From the NCBI RefSeq assembly GCF_900185645.1, contig NZ_FYAM01000024.1, forward strand, positions 354,251-418,250: DNA of 64,000 nucleotides, in the 5' to 3' direction. Shown here one piece after another: positions 50,438 to 59,108 of the stretch. A program made the position numbers and the translations under genes. The stretch's first letter is position 1; each line of letters starts with the position of its first letter. The notes beneath the pieces are model-generated. The model searched no databases. It saw only the letters and a program-made list of their open reading frames with translations, and had not been told where the DNA came from. Source of the DNA: Clostridium sp. BSD9I1 (GTDB lineage: Bacteria > Bacillota > Clostridia > Clostridiales > Clostridiaceae).

Positions 50438-51427
50438 TTACTCCTTTTTATCTTCCAAACACTTTTCTGGGTTAAGTCTTATAAATTCCCATTTGCCATC
50501 CTTAATTTTTCTATATTGCGCTATTTCCACATCTGTATCGTTGGTTAACTGTATAAATTCAATTAAATAATCATGCCCATCTGTACCTTCAAAATATATC
50601 TTTTTTACATATCCATCCTGCTTGGTGGGCTGAAGTTTCTTTACAAGTGAACACCAATTTCCATACCTAATAAGTACGGATGCCTCAGCATTATGCGCCC
50701 ATCCATGATAAGCTGCACATAAAAAATCTTCTCCATAAAAATCTATATTCTCTATTTTATATCCGTTTCCTTCTTGCGAAAGGTATATATATCCATAATA
50801 ATAAGAAAAATATGTTCCATCCTTTTCTGATCCTTCTATAGTTTCAATTTCTATAAAATATCTTAAACTTGTAGGATAACTTAAATCAAAGGGCACTCTT
50901 TTCAACTTAATCAAGTTTATATGCGCTATATTTTTAAAAGATTTAAGATACTTTTCATAACTTAATTTCCCCTTATAACTTGATGATAAAAATGCATAGG
51001 CTGCAGGATATGGATATTTAGCATTGCCTATTGTTCCGCATCCGCCCATTTTATTTTCATCTAAGTTTTCTGATTCTCTTAAAATGCTAAAGTAATTTAT
51101 TATAGTACCTTCTGGAGTCTTTAAAAGGTATTCAGGAAGTGTATTTTTTGAAGAGTCTTTTTCTGAAAACAAATCAAAGAATTTATAATCAAAATTCTTA
51201 TCATTTAAAATACTAAGTTTAGATGGACGAAAGTATCTTTCAGTATCTGTCTTTGGATAAGTTATATTATGTTCTTCTTTTTCAACAGGCTGCTTTTGAA
51301 ATTGTCCACCCATAACCATAATTGCTTTATCTCTAGAACCATAAAAGTTTAAATATAAAAGCCCTCCTAATAAAATTATTAAAAGTGAACTGATTACTGT
51401 GAAAATTCTTCCTTTAGCTTTTGTCAT
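50438..51427 (-). CDS. Membrane-anchored protein of unknown function
   Basis: The 329-residue protein has one N-terminal membrane span (about 8-27, VISSLLIILLGGLLYLNFYG) and a large outer part. Features include TYPKTDTERYFRPSKLSIL, GCGTIGNAKYPYPAAYAFLS and HGWAHNAEASVLIRYGNWCS. Two or three cysteines could form disulfides. I do not recognise the family. GGAGG is before the ATG. It is probably co-transcribed with the flavin-binding gene that follows. Confidence 0.68.
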   Translation of the reverse strand: MTKAKGRIFTVISSLLIILLGGLLYLNFYGSRDKAIMVMGGQFQKQPVEKEEHNITYPKTDTERYFRPSKLSILNDKNFDYKFFDLFSEKDSSKNTLPEYLLKTPEGTIINYFSILRESENLDENKMGGCGTIGNAKYPYPAAYAFLSSSYKGKLSYEKYLKSFKNIAHINLIKLKRVPFDLSYPTSLRYFIEIETIEGSEKDGTYFSYYYGYIYLSQEGNGYKIENIDFYGEDFLCAAYHGWAHNAEASVLIRYGNWCSLVKKLQPTKQDGYVKKIYFEGTDGHDYLIEFIQLTNDTDVEIAQYRKIKDGKWEFIRLNPEKCLEDKKE

Positions 51428-51659
51428 ATTTCCTCCAATTAAATCAATAAGCTTCTTTTAAAGTATATTGATTTGACTCAGGAAATATTATAACAACTTC
51501 GGTTTGTTCAATAATTTGCATAGACTAAAATTACTATAAATGAAATTATGTAACGTCATAAATATAAAAATATTTATTTAACACCTTTCTTACTATTATG
51601 TATATGCATCTTTTAAATGCATAAAATAACCCTATTAAATTAGAAAGGTGAGATTTTTA

Positions 51660-52115
51660 ATGGATATATTAACTGCTATTGAAAAATTGCTTACAGAAGA
51701 TATATATACAGATGACAGGCTTATTCCTAAGAGCGTAAATAGAGTTGCTTTAAATACAAATATGAAATCTAATGAAAAAATACTTACTGGAATTTATAAA
51801 AATATAGTTTATTATAAAACAAAAGATAGAAATGAAATTTCTAAAAGAATAGATGAACTTCAACGCGAATGGGATACAGAAAGAATTTTAGAAGCCAACG
51901 CTGCTGCTGTAATACTTGCAAGCTTAATTTTAGGCAAATTTGTAAATAGAAAATGGTTTATCCTTTCCTGTGGAGCTTCAGCCTTTCTCCTTCAGCATGC
52001 TGTTCAAGGCTGGTGCCCTCCCCTTCCTATAATAAGATCACTAGGCAAAAAAACTCCCTATGAACTCCTAGCTGAAATTACAGCACTTAAAATTCTTAGA
52101 GGAGATTTTGACTAG
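51660..52115 (+). CDS. DUF2892-like small membrane protein
   Basis: The 151-residue protein has an N-terminal polar helix (TAIEKLLTEDIYTDDRLIPK), then a hydrophobic pair (EANAAAVILASLILGKFVNR and KWFILSCGASAFLLQHAVQG) like the DUF2892/YgaP membrane anchor, then WCPPLPIIRSLGKKTPYELL. No catalytic rhodanese domain is present. The start ATG at 51660 follows GAAAGGTGA. Function is unknown; it may hold a partner at the membrane. Confidence 0.65.
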   Translation: MDILTAIEKLLTEDIYTDDRLIPKSVNRVALNTNMKSNEKILTGIYKNIVYYKTKDRNEISKRIDELQREWDTERILEANAAAVILASLILGKFVNRKWFILSCGASAFLLQHAVQGWCPPLPIIRSLGKKTPYELLAEITALKILRGDFD

Positions 52116-52187
52116 GCGATATATTTATTAAAGAACTAATAAGTCTACTTAAAACATTATTCATATGGCTTTGTAATTATTGATTAT

Positions 52188-52486
52188 AAGTTCTTATAAC
52201 TTGTCAGGTTATCGCCTTGAAAGATTTTTATTTGGTAAACCTGAAATAAAGGCATTTTTAATGGTGAATGCAGTATGGGATTTATATCGTAGAAAGCATT
52301 GAATGAGCTTTAAAACGGCTTTATTTACAAATCTGAAATATCGTTAAGAGCCTTCTACTGTCTCAGCCAAGGCGAGTTTAGAAGGCTTAGATATTTTAGA
52401 TTTATAAATATTAGCCATTTTTAGCGAAATGAATGCTTTCCTAGATATAAACCACATACGGAACATTCATCATTAAAAACATCGTA
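52188..52486 (+). repeat. Composite structured repeat, copy E (type II with degenerate linker trace)
   Basis: The type II module is 52251-52486 with tip arms CCTTCTA/TAGAAGG and an altered apical part (TGTCTCAGCCAAGGCGAG). Upstream, AAGTTCTTATAACTTGTCAG and AAAGATTTTTAT resemble the linker, so a decayed linker from 52188 is likely. The last bases run into the 3' end of ogt and encode its terminal residues and stop. Confidence 0.85.
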
Positions 52487-52946
52487 ATTTCTTTTCATGC
52501 TGAAGCAGCCACTCTTTTCTCCAAACCCCTCCTGCATAACCTGTAAGCTTACCATTTGTTCCAACTACCCTGTGACAAGGTATTATTATTCCTAAAGAAT
52601 TGTTGTGATTGGCGTTTCCAACGGCCCTAACTGCCTTAGGATTTTCAATAGCTTCCGCAATATATTTATAACTTACTGTGTCTCCAAAAGGTATTCTTGT
52701 AAGCTCATTCCAAACCTTTTTTTGAAATTCAGTACCTTGAATTTCTAGTTTTACAGTGAAACTTTTACGCTGTCCTTTAAAGTATTCATCCAGTTCTTTT
52801 ATACACTGTATTAGTACTTCTGGCTGTCTTTCTGATGTATTCTCTTGTTTTTCAACAAAGTCTACAGATAAAATCCCGTTCTCATTTGATATAACTTCAA
52901 TTATTCCAATTGGTGAATTATAGTAAGCCTTATATGCATTTTTCAA
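52473..52946 (-). CDS. ogt: Methylated-DNA--protein-cysteine methyltransferase
   Basis: This enzyme transfers O6-methyl groups from guanine to its own cysteine. The 157-residue protein has WNELTRIPFGDTVSYKYIAE, the DNA-binding AVRAVGNANHNNSLGIIIPC, the acceptor Cys in PCHRVVG and TGYAGGVWRKEWLLQHE. I start at TTG 52946 (LKNAYKAYY), because AAGGAGG is 7 bases away; it starts 13 bases after the CLC stop. The last few residues (about LRCF) and the stop are encoded by the end of composite repeat copy E. Confidence 0.93.
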   Translation of the reverse strand: MKNAYKAYYNSPIGIIEVISNENGILSVDFVEKQENTSERQPEVLIQCIKELDEYFKGQRKSFTVKLEIQGTEFQKKVWNELTRIPFGDTVSYKYIAEAIENPKAVRAVGNANHNNSLGIIIPCHRVVGTNGKLTGYAGGVWRKEWLLQHEKKLRCF

Positions 52947-52959
52947 AGTGTATTCCTCC

Positions 52960-54261
52960 TTATTTTTTATTCTTAACACTTCCTACCGTAGTTCCTTTAG
53001 GCATTTGAAGTATCTTACTTTTAGTTACGCCAATTAATTGGGATGTATATATTCCATAATGTCCTGAAAAAAGATAACTTATTACACATGCCATAAATAT
53101 GTAAATCATTCCCTGTCCCCCAAATAATTCTAGTCCAAGTACAAAGGATGAAATAGGAGCATTGGTAGCACCACAAAATACCGCAACAAGTCCAAGTCCT
53201 GCTAAAAATGAAGGTGATAGATTTATTATGGAAGATATAGCATTGCCAAAGGTTGACCCTATAAAAAACAAAGGGGTAACCTCTCCTCCTTGAAATCCTG
53301 CACCTAAAGTTATGGATGTAAAAATAAGCTTCCATAAAAATGCAAGTGGGGATACTACAGTTTCAAAAGAGCTCAGTATCATTGGAGTTCCTAGTCCCAA
53401 ATAATCACGAGTTCCTACTATATATGTAAGAATTATTACTATAAGTCCACCTGCAAAGCTTTTAACCATTCCACTTTTAAAGTATTTAGAAAATACTCTC
53501 TTTAAACTATGCACCATTTCGCTAAAAGCTATACTTATAATTCCAAATAGTATAGACGCAATAATTACTTTTGCTGTAACAATCAAAGTCATATCTGGTA
53601 TTCCAGTAAAAGCATAATGACTATGCTTAGCACCTAAATAAGTTGCCACTAAATTTCCTACAAAGCTTGCCGTAAAACAAGGAATTAATGCTTCATAATG
53701 CATATGGCCTATTACTACAACCTCCATTCCAAAGATTGTACCAGCAAGCGGCGTTCCAAATACAGAACTAAACCCACTGCTTATTCCACACATTAGAAGA
53801 AGCCTTCTGTCAGCTTTATCAACTTTAAATATCTTTCCTATAAATTCAGCTATACTTCCTCCCATTTGAACAGCGGTTCCTTCCCTACCTGCTGAACCAC
53901 CAAACAAATGAGTTATAATCGTACCTAAAAAAACTAAAGGCGCCATTCTTAAAGGTACTTCTCCGTCTCCCTTATAAATCTGCTCAAGTATTAAATTATT
54001 GCCTTGTGAAGAGGTTTTTCCAAACCTTATATATAAAAAGCTTACTAATGCTCCTCCAATAGGCAGCAGATATAAAAGCCATGGATACTCACCTCTTTTA
54101 TCTGTGGCAAACTCTAAGCTCCATAGAAATAATACAGACAATGGCCCCACTACAAGCCCTACTACGCTCCCCATAGCTATCCACTTTATGAAATTCAACG
54201 TAAGAGCTGCATGCTCTTTCCCTTGTGCCAGGTTTAAAACTTTATTTTTGAGCTCATTCAA
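52960..54261 (-). CDS. CLC antiporter, probable fluoride type (CLC-F)
   Basis: The 433-residue protein is a CLC with about 17 helices. Residues 87-91 read GNNLI where Cl- CLCs have GSGIP, and 125-129 read GREGT in place of GREGP, with gating Glu127 kept. These substitutions are hallmarks of the fluoride/proton antiporter branch (CLC-F) as I recall it. It exports F- in exchange for H+. No CBS domains follow. No fluoride riboswitch was recognised upstream. Ogt follows in the same operon. Confidence 0.82.
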   Translation of the reverse strand: MNELKNKVLNLAQGKEHAALTLNFIKWIAMGSVVGLVVGPLSVLFLWSLEFATDKRGEYPWLLYLLPIGGALVSFLYIRFGKTSSQGNNLILEQIYKGDGEVPLRMAPLVFLGTIITHLFGGSAGREGTAVQMGGSIAEFIGKIFKVDKADRRLLLMCGISSGFSSVFGTPLAGTIFGMEVVVIGHMHYEALIPCFTASFVGNLVATYLGAKHSHYAFTGIPDMTLIVTAKVIIASILFGIISIAFSEMVHSLKRVFSKYFKSGMVKSFAGGLIVIILTYIVGTRDYLGLGTPMILSSFETVVSPLAFLWKLIFTSITLGAGFQGGEVTPLFFIGSTFGNAISSIINLSPSFLAGLGLVAVFCGATNAPISSFVLGLELFGGQGMIYIFMACVISYLFSGHYGIYTSQLIGVTKSKILQMPKGTTVGSVKNKK

Positions 54262-54290
54262 AACTTTCTTCCTTCCTCCATTGATTGAGA

Positions 54291-54325
54291 TTTCAACATT
54301 ATCTTAAAATGTCATAATTTTATTA
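54291..54325. repeat. Solo end of the composite repeat, upstream of the CLC gene
   Basis: TTCAACATTATCTTAAAATG and TCATAATTTTATTATAC match the outer end of type II modules in copies C and D. No module accompanies it, so it looks like a footprint or a truncated copy. Confidence 0.5.
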
Positions 54326-54440
54326 TACTATTCTAGTATAAATAACTTAATAAATTATGCAAAGAAATTTTTTTATTAGTGATATTACATATAGGTCAAT
54401 TAGTATATATAGATAGAGGATAAAATTAAGGGGGAATTTT

Positions 54441-54626
54441 ATGTTTAATAAAGGTGAAGATAGGTTCCAGGTAGTTTACAAACAGGGAAAACTCTCGGGC
54501 TATAAGATAATCGTTGATAAGAAAACAGGAGTAAACTATTTGTTTACCTACGATGGATATGCCGGTGGACTTACTGTCCTTTTAGATAGAGAAGGAAACC
54601 CTGTAATTTCTCCTGCAGAAAAATAA
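54441..54626 (+). CDS. DUF6440-like small protein
   Basis: This 61-residue protein has RFQVVYKQGKLSGYKIIVDK followed by KTGVNYLFTYDGYAGGLTVL and LDREGNPVIS, the compact beta pattern of the DUF6440 family, frequent in Firmicutes. Function is unknown; the VNYLF-x-x-GYAGGLTVLLD pattern often appears fused in phage or exported contexts. GGGGGA precedes the ATG. It lies 33 bases before the CPBP protease gene in the same direction. Confidence 0.78.
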   Translation: MFNKGEDRFQVVYKQGKLSGYKIIVDKKTGVNYLFTYDGYAGGLTVLLDREGNPVISPAEK

Positions 54627-54659
54627 TAAGTATTTCTTCAGTGTTTAAGGAGTGATTTT

Positions 54660-55421
54660 ATGTCTCAAGAAGCTTTAACTAATCAAACTATAGAACAACA
54701 TTCTATTTTAAAATCAATATTTTTGCACTTATTCCCAGGATTACTTTCACTTACTTTTTACTGCCTTACTGCCCCTATTGCAGTAGCATATGGATTTCCA
54801 TCTATGTTTGCTTTTATACTTTCTATGATTTGTACAGCCCTTCCCTTTGAACTTGGATACTTACTTTATCAAGGGGAACAGATTAATGGAGAAATGTCCT
54901 TAAAAGAATTGTTTGACTTTAAGAGAAAATTATCTTTGGATGAATATCTTTTATTGATACCTGCTCTAGTAATTTGGGGGGCTGTATGTCTTGGTTTTAT
55001 AGGACTTGTAATAGATCCAATAATTATAAATAAAATTTTTTCTTTTTTACCCGAATGGTTTAATGTAAATGACATTATATACAATGCGCCAAAATACTCT
55101 ACTACTACTTTAATAGTTACATTTATACTTTGCTTTATTGTGTTAGGAATCATTGCACCCTTGATAGAAGAATTATATTTTAGAGGATACCTGCTTCCTA
55201 GAATTTCAGAGTATGAATCTGTTTCACCTATTATAAATGCCATATTATTTTGTATATATCATTTTCATGCTCCATGGCAACTTTTTAGTAATTTACTTTT
55301 TTATTGGCCATTTGCACATTTAGTTTGGAAAAGAAATGACTTAAGGCTTGCACTTTGTATCCGTGTAATACTTGGGATTGGACTAGCACTTAGCTTAATT
55401 CCACTTATTTGGGTTGAATAG
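54660..55421 (+). CDS. CPBP family intramembrane glutamic endopeptidase
   Basis: This 253-residue protein has about seven membrane helices and the CPBP/CAAX-protease-Abi motifs: IIAPLIEELYFRGYLLPRIS (motif 1, EExxxR), then FCIYHFHAPWQLFSNLLFY (motif 2 His region) . Members cleave within membranes; in bacteria they have been linked to self-immunity and regulated signal proteolysis. It is the second gene of a small rightward pair. AAGGAG is 8 bases before the ATG. The stop is 4 bases before composite repeat copy F. Confidence 0.87.
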   Translation: MSQEALTNQTIEQHSILKSIFLHLFPGLLSLTFYCLTAPIAVAYGFPSMFAFILSMICTALPFELGYLLYQGEQINGEMSLKELFDFKRKLSLDEYLLLIPALVIWGAVCLGFIGLVIDPIIINKIFSFLPEWFNVNDIIYNAPKYSTTTLIVTFILCFIVLGIIAPLIEELYFRGYLLPRISEYESVSPIINAILFCIYHFHAPWQLFSNLLFYWPFAHLVWKRNDLRLALCIRVILGIGLALSLIPLIWVE

Positions 55422-55425
55422 TGCA

Positions 55426-55660
55426 CAACATTTTTAATGTTGAACGTGGCATATGGAATTTGCATTTAGGAAAGCGGTTCACTGCGCAAAGAAGCTCTAA
55501 ATTTATGACTTTAAACCACCTAATTTTTCTAAACTCGCTGTCGCTCAGACAGTAGAAAATTCTTAACGGTGTTTTAAAGTCATAAATAAAGAGCTTCTAA
55601 TGCTTGTTCAATGCTTTCTACAATGCAAATTTCATACTTATGTTCAACATTAAAAATATC
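55426..55660 (+). repeat. Composite structured repeat, copy F (solo type I)
   Basis: The single type I module has base arms ACATTTTTAATGTTGAA and TTCAACATTAAAAATAT, tip arms TTTTCTA/TAGAAAA and the apical sequence CTCGCTGTCGCTCAGACAG. No linker or type II follows, but TGTCATAATTTCTTCC at 55692-55707, just before the next stop codon, resembles an outer end. Confidence 0.9.
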
Positions 55661-55715
55661 ATTTAACATGCTGTGAGTATTAAATGAACCTATGTCATAA
55701 TTTCTTCCTCATACC

Positions 55716-56150
55716 TTAATTATTATTTTTAAATTTTAGCTTTTCTAGCAGCACTTCCACATCTCCCTTAAAGGTAAAGCACATTAATTTATCTTCTTTT
55801 TCAAAAATAATAAAAAATGCTTTAGGTCCTTCTTCTTTAGGAAGTACTATAATTGCTTGGTCTACTACATCATTTATCCATTCATTTTGTAATACTAACG
55901 GTGATTCTAAAGAAACTTTAATTGCATATCCTTCTTTTGGTATGGGATTAAGCTTTGCATATATTCCATCTATTCCTTGAAGGTAACTTATCACTAGATT
56001 TTCAATCTCACTATTAGACTGAACTGTTTTTATCAGTTGATCTTTTTTTATATCATAAATTTCTATATCGTTATAATCCTTTGCATAAATACTTGCCGGA
56101 AATATAAATAAAATAGCTAAAATTGCTATAATTTTCTTAATTACCTTCAT
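55716..56150 (-). CDS. Secreted or membrane-bound protein of unknown function
   Basis: From ATG 56150 the 144-residue product starts MKVIKKIIAILAILFIFPAS with IYAKD, a signal peptide, followed by DIEIYDIKKDQLIKTVQSNS, EIENLVISYLQGIDGIYAKL and PKEEGPKAFFIIFEKEDKLM. GAGGTGA is 8 bases before this ATG. I do not recognise the family. It lies 3' to the asr operon terminator and so is likely transcribed independently. Confidence 0.68.
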   Translation of the reverse strand: MKVIKKIIAILAILFIFPASIYAKDYNDIEIYDIKKDQLIKTVQSNSEIENLVISYLQGIDGIYAKLNPIPKEGYAIKVSLESPLVLQNEWINDVVDQAIIVLPKEEGPKAFFIIFEKEDKLMCFTFKGDVEVLLEKLKFKNNN

Positions 56151-56231
56151 CCCAATCACCTCAAGGTTAGTGTACCCTAAAATTAATAAAAAAATATTGC
56201 TCACATATTTTCTATAAGATTTTTTTAATAA

Positions 56232-56294
56232 AGTGCCACCCACATGACAAGTGGCAAGTTGATAAAGCTTGCTACTTGTTATGTGGGTGGCACT
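56232..56294 (-). terminator. Very long hairpin after asrC
   Basis: AGTGCCACCCACATGACAAG pairs with CTTGTTATGTGGGTGGCACT (one G-T pair), and inner GCAAG/CTTGC extends it to near 29 bp. On the minus strand TTTATTAAAAAAATC follows. It lies 4 bases before the asrC stop in the plus direction. Its half-arm recurs at 62297. Confidence 0.75.
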
Positions 56295-56297
56295 CTC

Positions 56298-57266
56298 CTA
56301 TTTAGCGTACTTAATTCCGCTCCAGTAGATATTATCTGCAACTTCTGCAATTTCTGGTAATTTTACATCTTTAAGAGCCCATTTCTTAAACTCTTCATAA
56401 CCTGTTCTATCTACAATGTAGCCTATATGCTCTTTTCCTTCTGGAGCATCCTTATCTATATATTCATTAATGTAATCATAAGTATTTAAAATAATTTTTA
56501 TTATGCTTTCTTCATCTACCCATTTTATAAAATCTTCTGCAAGACGTGGATTTTTCTTTCCTGTTCTACCCATGATAGCAAGTTTATAATATTTTTCATC
56601 ACTTCTTGTCCACGCATTATTTGGGCATTTTACTACACATTCGCCGCAGCCTAAACATTTATCATGATCTCTTTCTACCTTAAAGTTTTCAAGTTTTAAA
56701 GCTCCTGTTACTCTCTTTTTGCAATTAGTCACGCAGCGACCGCAGGATATACATCTGTGAGCATCATACTGAGGCATTGTCATACCCATTATTCCAAAGT
56801 CCTGCATTCTTGCTTTTATACAATCATTTGGACATCCTGTTAATGCAATTTTAACATGATAATCATTTGGGAATATTGCCTTTTCTATTTTTGCTGCAAA
56901 CTTTGAAGTATCATAATTTGCAAAAGGACATACCTTGTTTCCTACGCAAGCTGATACATTTCTAGTACCTGCAGCTGAATATCCCTTTTCCTTATCATTT
57001 TGATTTATCTGAAGTTCATCTATTACAGGTTGAATTAATTTATTTACCTCGTCCATCTTATCAAAATCAATTCCTGGTATTTCAAAACCCTGTCTAATAG
57101 TCACATGTACATTTCCATTTCCGTACTTTTCAGCTATTTCATATATTACAGGTAAAACCTTTGAAGGAAGATGTCCCCCTGGCACTCTCACTCTTAAAGC
57201 TGTCTTATTTCTTTCCTTAGTTACTCTAAAGGCATTTTTCTTTAAAGCTTTAGTATTTATATCCAT
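56298..57266 (-). CDS. asrC: Anaerobic sulfite reductase subunit C (siroheme subunit)
   Basis: AsrC reduces sulfite to sulfide at a coupled siroheme-[4Fe-4S] centre. The 322 residues hold NVSACVGNKVCPFANYDTSK and KIALTGCPNDCIKARMQDFG (the siroheme/4Fe-4S cysteines), then two ferredoxin motifs, CISCGRCVTNCKK and CLGCGECVVKCPN. The N-terminal VTKERNKTALRVRVPGG is typical. GGAGG lies before the ATG. It is last in FNT-asrABC, with a strong hairpin after it. Confidence 0.96.
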   Translation of the reverse strand: MDINTKALKKNAFRVTKERNKTALRVRVPGGHLPSKVLPVIYEIAEKYGNGNVHVTIRQGFEIPGIDFDKMDEVNKLIQPVIDELQINQNDKEKGYSAAGTRNVSACVGNKVCPFANYDTSKFAAKIEKAIFPNDYHVKIALTGCPNDCIKARMQDFGIMGMTMPQYDAHRCISCGRCVTNCKKRVTGALKLENFKVERDHDKCLGCGECVVKCPNNAWTRSDEKYYKLAIMGRTGKKNPRLAEDFIKWVDEESIIKIILNTYDYINEYIDKDAPEGKEHIGYIVDRTGYEEFKKWALKDVKLPEIAEVADNIYWSGIKYAK

Positions 57267-57280
57267 AGTTAATCTCCCTC

Positions 57281-58078
57281 CTAATCTATAAGCTTTTTAC
57301 CCTCTGTATAATTAAATACAGGACCATCTAAACAAATATATGTTTCTCCAATTTTACAATGTCCGCATTTTCCAAGTCCACAACACATCTTTCTTTCCTG
57401 AGAAATCCAGATATTCTTTTCTTCTATTCCAAGTTTTAAAACCTCTGCCACTGCAAACTTCATCATTACAGGTGGTCCTACAACTATAAACTGAGCATTT
57501 TCTTTATCTTTTAAATTTAAAAGTGGTATATATTTTGTAACAAGTCCAACGTTACCTTTATATCCTTCTTCTGCAGAGTCCACAGTAATTGTTACATCTA
57601 TGTTATTTTTCCATGCTTCTATGTCATCTTTAAATAGCACGCTATCTACATTTTTAAATCCTGCTATTAAGCTAAAGTTTCCACATTCTTCTCTGTTTTT
57701 GTGGAAATAATCTATAACTCCTTTAACAGGTGCAAGTGCTGTTCCACCTACAACTATAACTAAATCCTTATTTTTATAGTTTTCTACATCAAATCCATTA
57801 CCATAAGGTCCTCTCATAAAGAAGTTTTGGCCTACTTCATACTTGTGTACTTCATCTGTAACTACTCCGACCCTTCTTATAGTTAATTCTACAAAGCCGT
57901 CGCCTATTCCACAAACAGATATTGGAGCTTCACCGTACTTTGGAATTGAAACCTCAAAGAATTGACCAGGTTTTACCTTAGTTTCTCCCTTGTATTCCAT
58001 TCTAAATGTATATTCTATGTCAGTATGCTTTTTTATATCTAATATTTCGGATTTAAAAGGAATGTATGGATTATTCAT
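57281..58078 (-). CDS. asrB: Anaerobic sulfite reductase subunit B (FAD/NADH subunit)
   Basis: AsrB passes electrons from NADH to AsrA/C. The 265-residue flavoprotein has the FAD-binding EYTFRMEYKGETKVKPGQFF with RGPYGNGFDVENY and the NAD-binding VIVVGGTALAPVKGVIDY-like sequence (LVIVVGGTALAPVKGVIDYF), ending with a [2Fe-2S] ligand set ERKMCCGLGKCGHCKIGETY with ICLDGPVF. It starts inside the end of asrA (8-base overlap), so the two are coupled. Confidence 0.96.
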   Translation of the reverse strand: MNNPYIPFKSEILDIKKHTDIEYTFRMEYKGETKVKPGQFFEVSIPKYGEAPISVCGIGDGFVELTIRRVGVVTDEVHKYEVGQNFFMRGPYGNGFDVENYKNKDLVIVVGGTALAPVKGVIDYFHKNREECGNFSLIAGFKNVDSVLFKDDIEAWKNNIDVTITVDSAEEGYKGNVGLVTKYIPLLNLKDKENAQFIVVGPPVMMKFAVAEVLKLGIEEKNIWISQERKMCCGLGKCGHCKIGETYICLDGPVFNYTEGKKLID

Positions 58079-59105
58079 TAGCCTTTCCTCCTTCTAGAGC
58101 GTCAGTTAATTTATTTACACAATTTGAGAATGATATATATTGTGGGCATGCGTCATCGCATCTTCCGCATCCTACACACATATGATACCCAAATCTCTTA
58201 TTAAAATCATAAACTTTATGAAGAACCTTAAATCTCATTCTTTGTCCCTTATCTTGTCTAAAGCCATGTCCACCTGCCATAGTTGTGTAACCATCTACTT
58301 GGCAAGATGCCCAAACTCTTCTTCTTTCTCCTGCATTTTTATTATCCCTGTAGAATATATCCTGCATTGAGTTACATGTACAAGTTGGACAAACAAAGTT
58401 ACACTTTCCGCAAGCTATACATCTTGCGTTATATTCATTCCATAAGGGTAATTTAGCCACTTCTCCAAGACCTACCTTGTTTTCATCTGGAATGTTTACA
58501 TTTATATCATTACTTTCCACATAAGCTGGAGTAACATCTAAAGTTTCTGCTTCTACTCCTTCAAAGTATATTGAAAGATTATTATCTTTTACATCGATTT
58601 CAATGTACTCTCCACCATCATTTACTGCCATATCATAATCACCTGTCTTATTTGTACCCATGGATGCACAGAAGCAATTTTCAAAGGAATTTTCACATCC
58701 TATTAAAACAAACTTTACTTTATCTCTTAATGCCTTATAATAAGGATCTTCTGCGCCATTTTTTAAGTAAATTTGATCTACTCTCTTTACACCATGCATA
58801 TCACAGCTTCTTAAAAACACTAATATCTTTTTATCATCTATTTTAGGCTCCATCCACTGATCTTCAGTGAAGTAAAACAATGTTTGAGTTGTTGGAAGTA
58901 TAACTTCCTTATATGAAAAATGTGATTTATCTACTAAATTTATCTTTTCTCCATCTTTAACTTCTTCATATCTTATAGAATCTGTATCTGAAAAGTTTCC
59001 CTTGCCAGCTAAAGTTACTGGTGCATAAACCTTATATTCTTTTGATAAATTTTTGATAATATTGTTAAAGTCTTGTCTTCTCATTCTTAATCCCATTATT
59101 ATCAC
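58071..59105 (-). CDS. asrA: Anaerobic sulfite reductase subunit A (ferredoxin-like)
   Basis: AsrA relays electrons through two [4Fe-4S] clusters: CIACGKCNFVCPTCTCNSMQ and CVGCGRCDDACPQYISFSNC in the C-terminal half of its 344 residues. The N-terminal part (IIKNLSKEYKVYAPVTLAGK, RSCDMHGVKRVDQIYLKNGA) resembles hydrogenase/formate-lyase beta-type proteins. GAGGTGA precedes the start, which follows the channel gene by 3 bases. The first start codon may be the second ATG (MGLRMRRQDF); the effect is small. Confidence 0.95.
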   Translation of the reverse strand: MIIMGLRMRRQDFNNIIKNLSKEYKVYAPVTLAGKGNFSDTDSIRYEEVKDGEKINLVDKSHFSYKEVILPTTQTLFYFTEDQWMEPKIDDKKILVFLRSCDMHGVKRVDQIYLKNGAEDPYYKALRDKVKFVLIGCENSFENCFCASMGTNKTGDYDMAVNDGGEYIEIDVKDNNLSIYFEGVEAETLDVTPAYVESNDINVNIPDENKVGLGEVAKLPLWNEYNARCIACGKCNFVCPTCTCNSMQDIFYRDNKNAGERRRVWASCQVDGYTTMAGGHGFRQDKGQRMRFKVLHKVYDFNKRFGYHMCVGCGRCDDACPQYISFSNCVNKLTDALEGGKANE

Positions 59106-59108
59106 CTC

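Noticed and set aside
54262..54440. Fluoride (crcB) riboswitch upstream of the CLC-F-like gene
   Set aside because: No GGCGATGG/CTGATG type core could be found in the 180 bases upstream.
56270..56300. T-box leader suggested by GGGTGGCAC
   Set aside because: The sequence is one arm of a terminator hairpin, lacks the T-box stem I and ACCGCG core, and no aminoacid gene follows.
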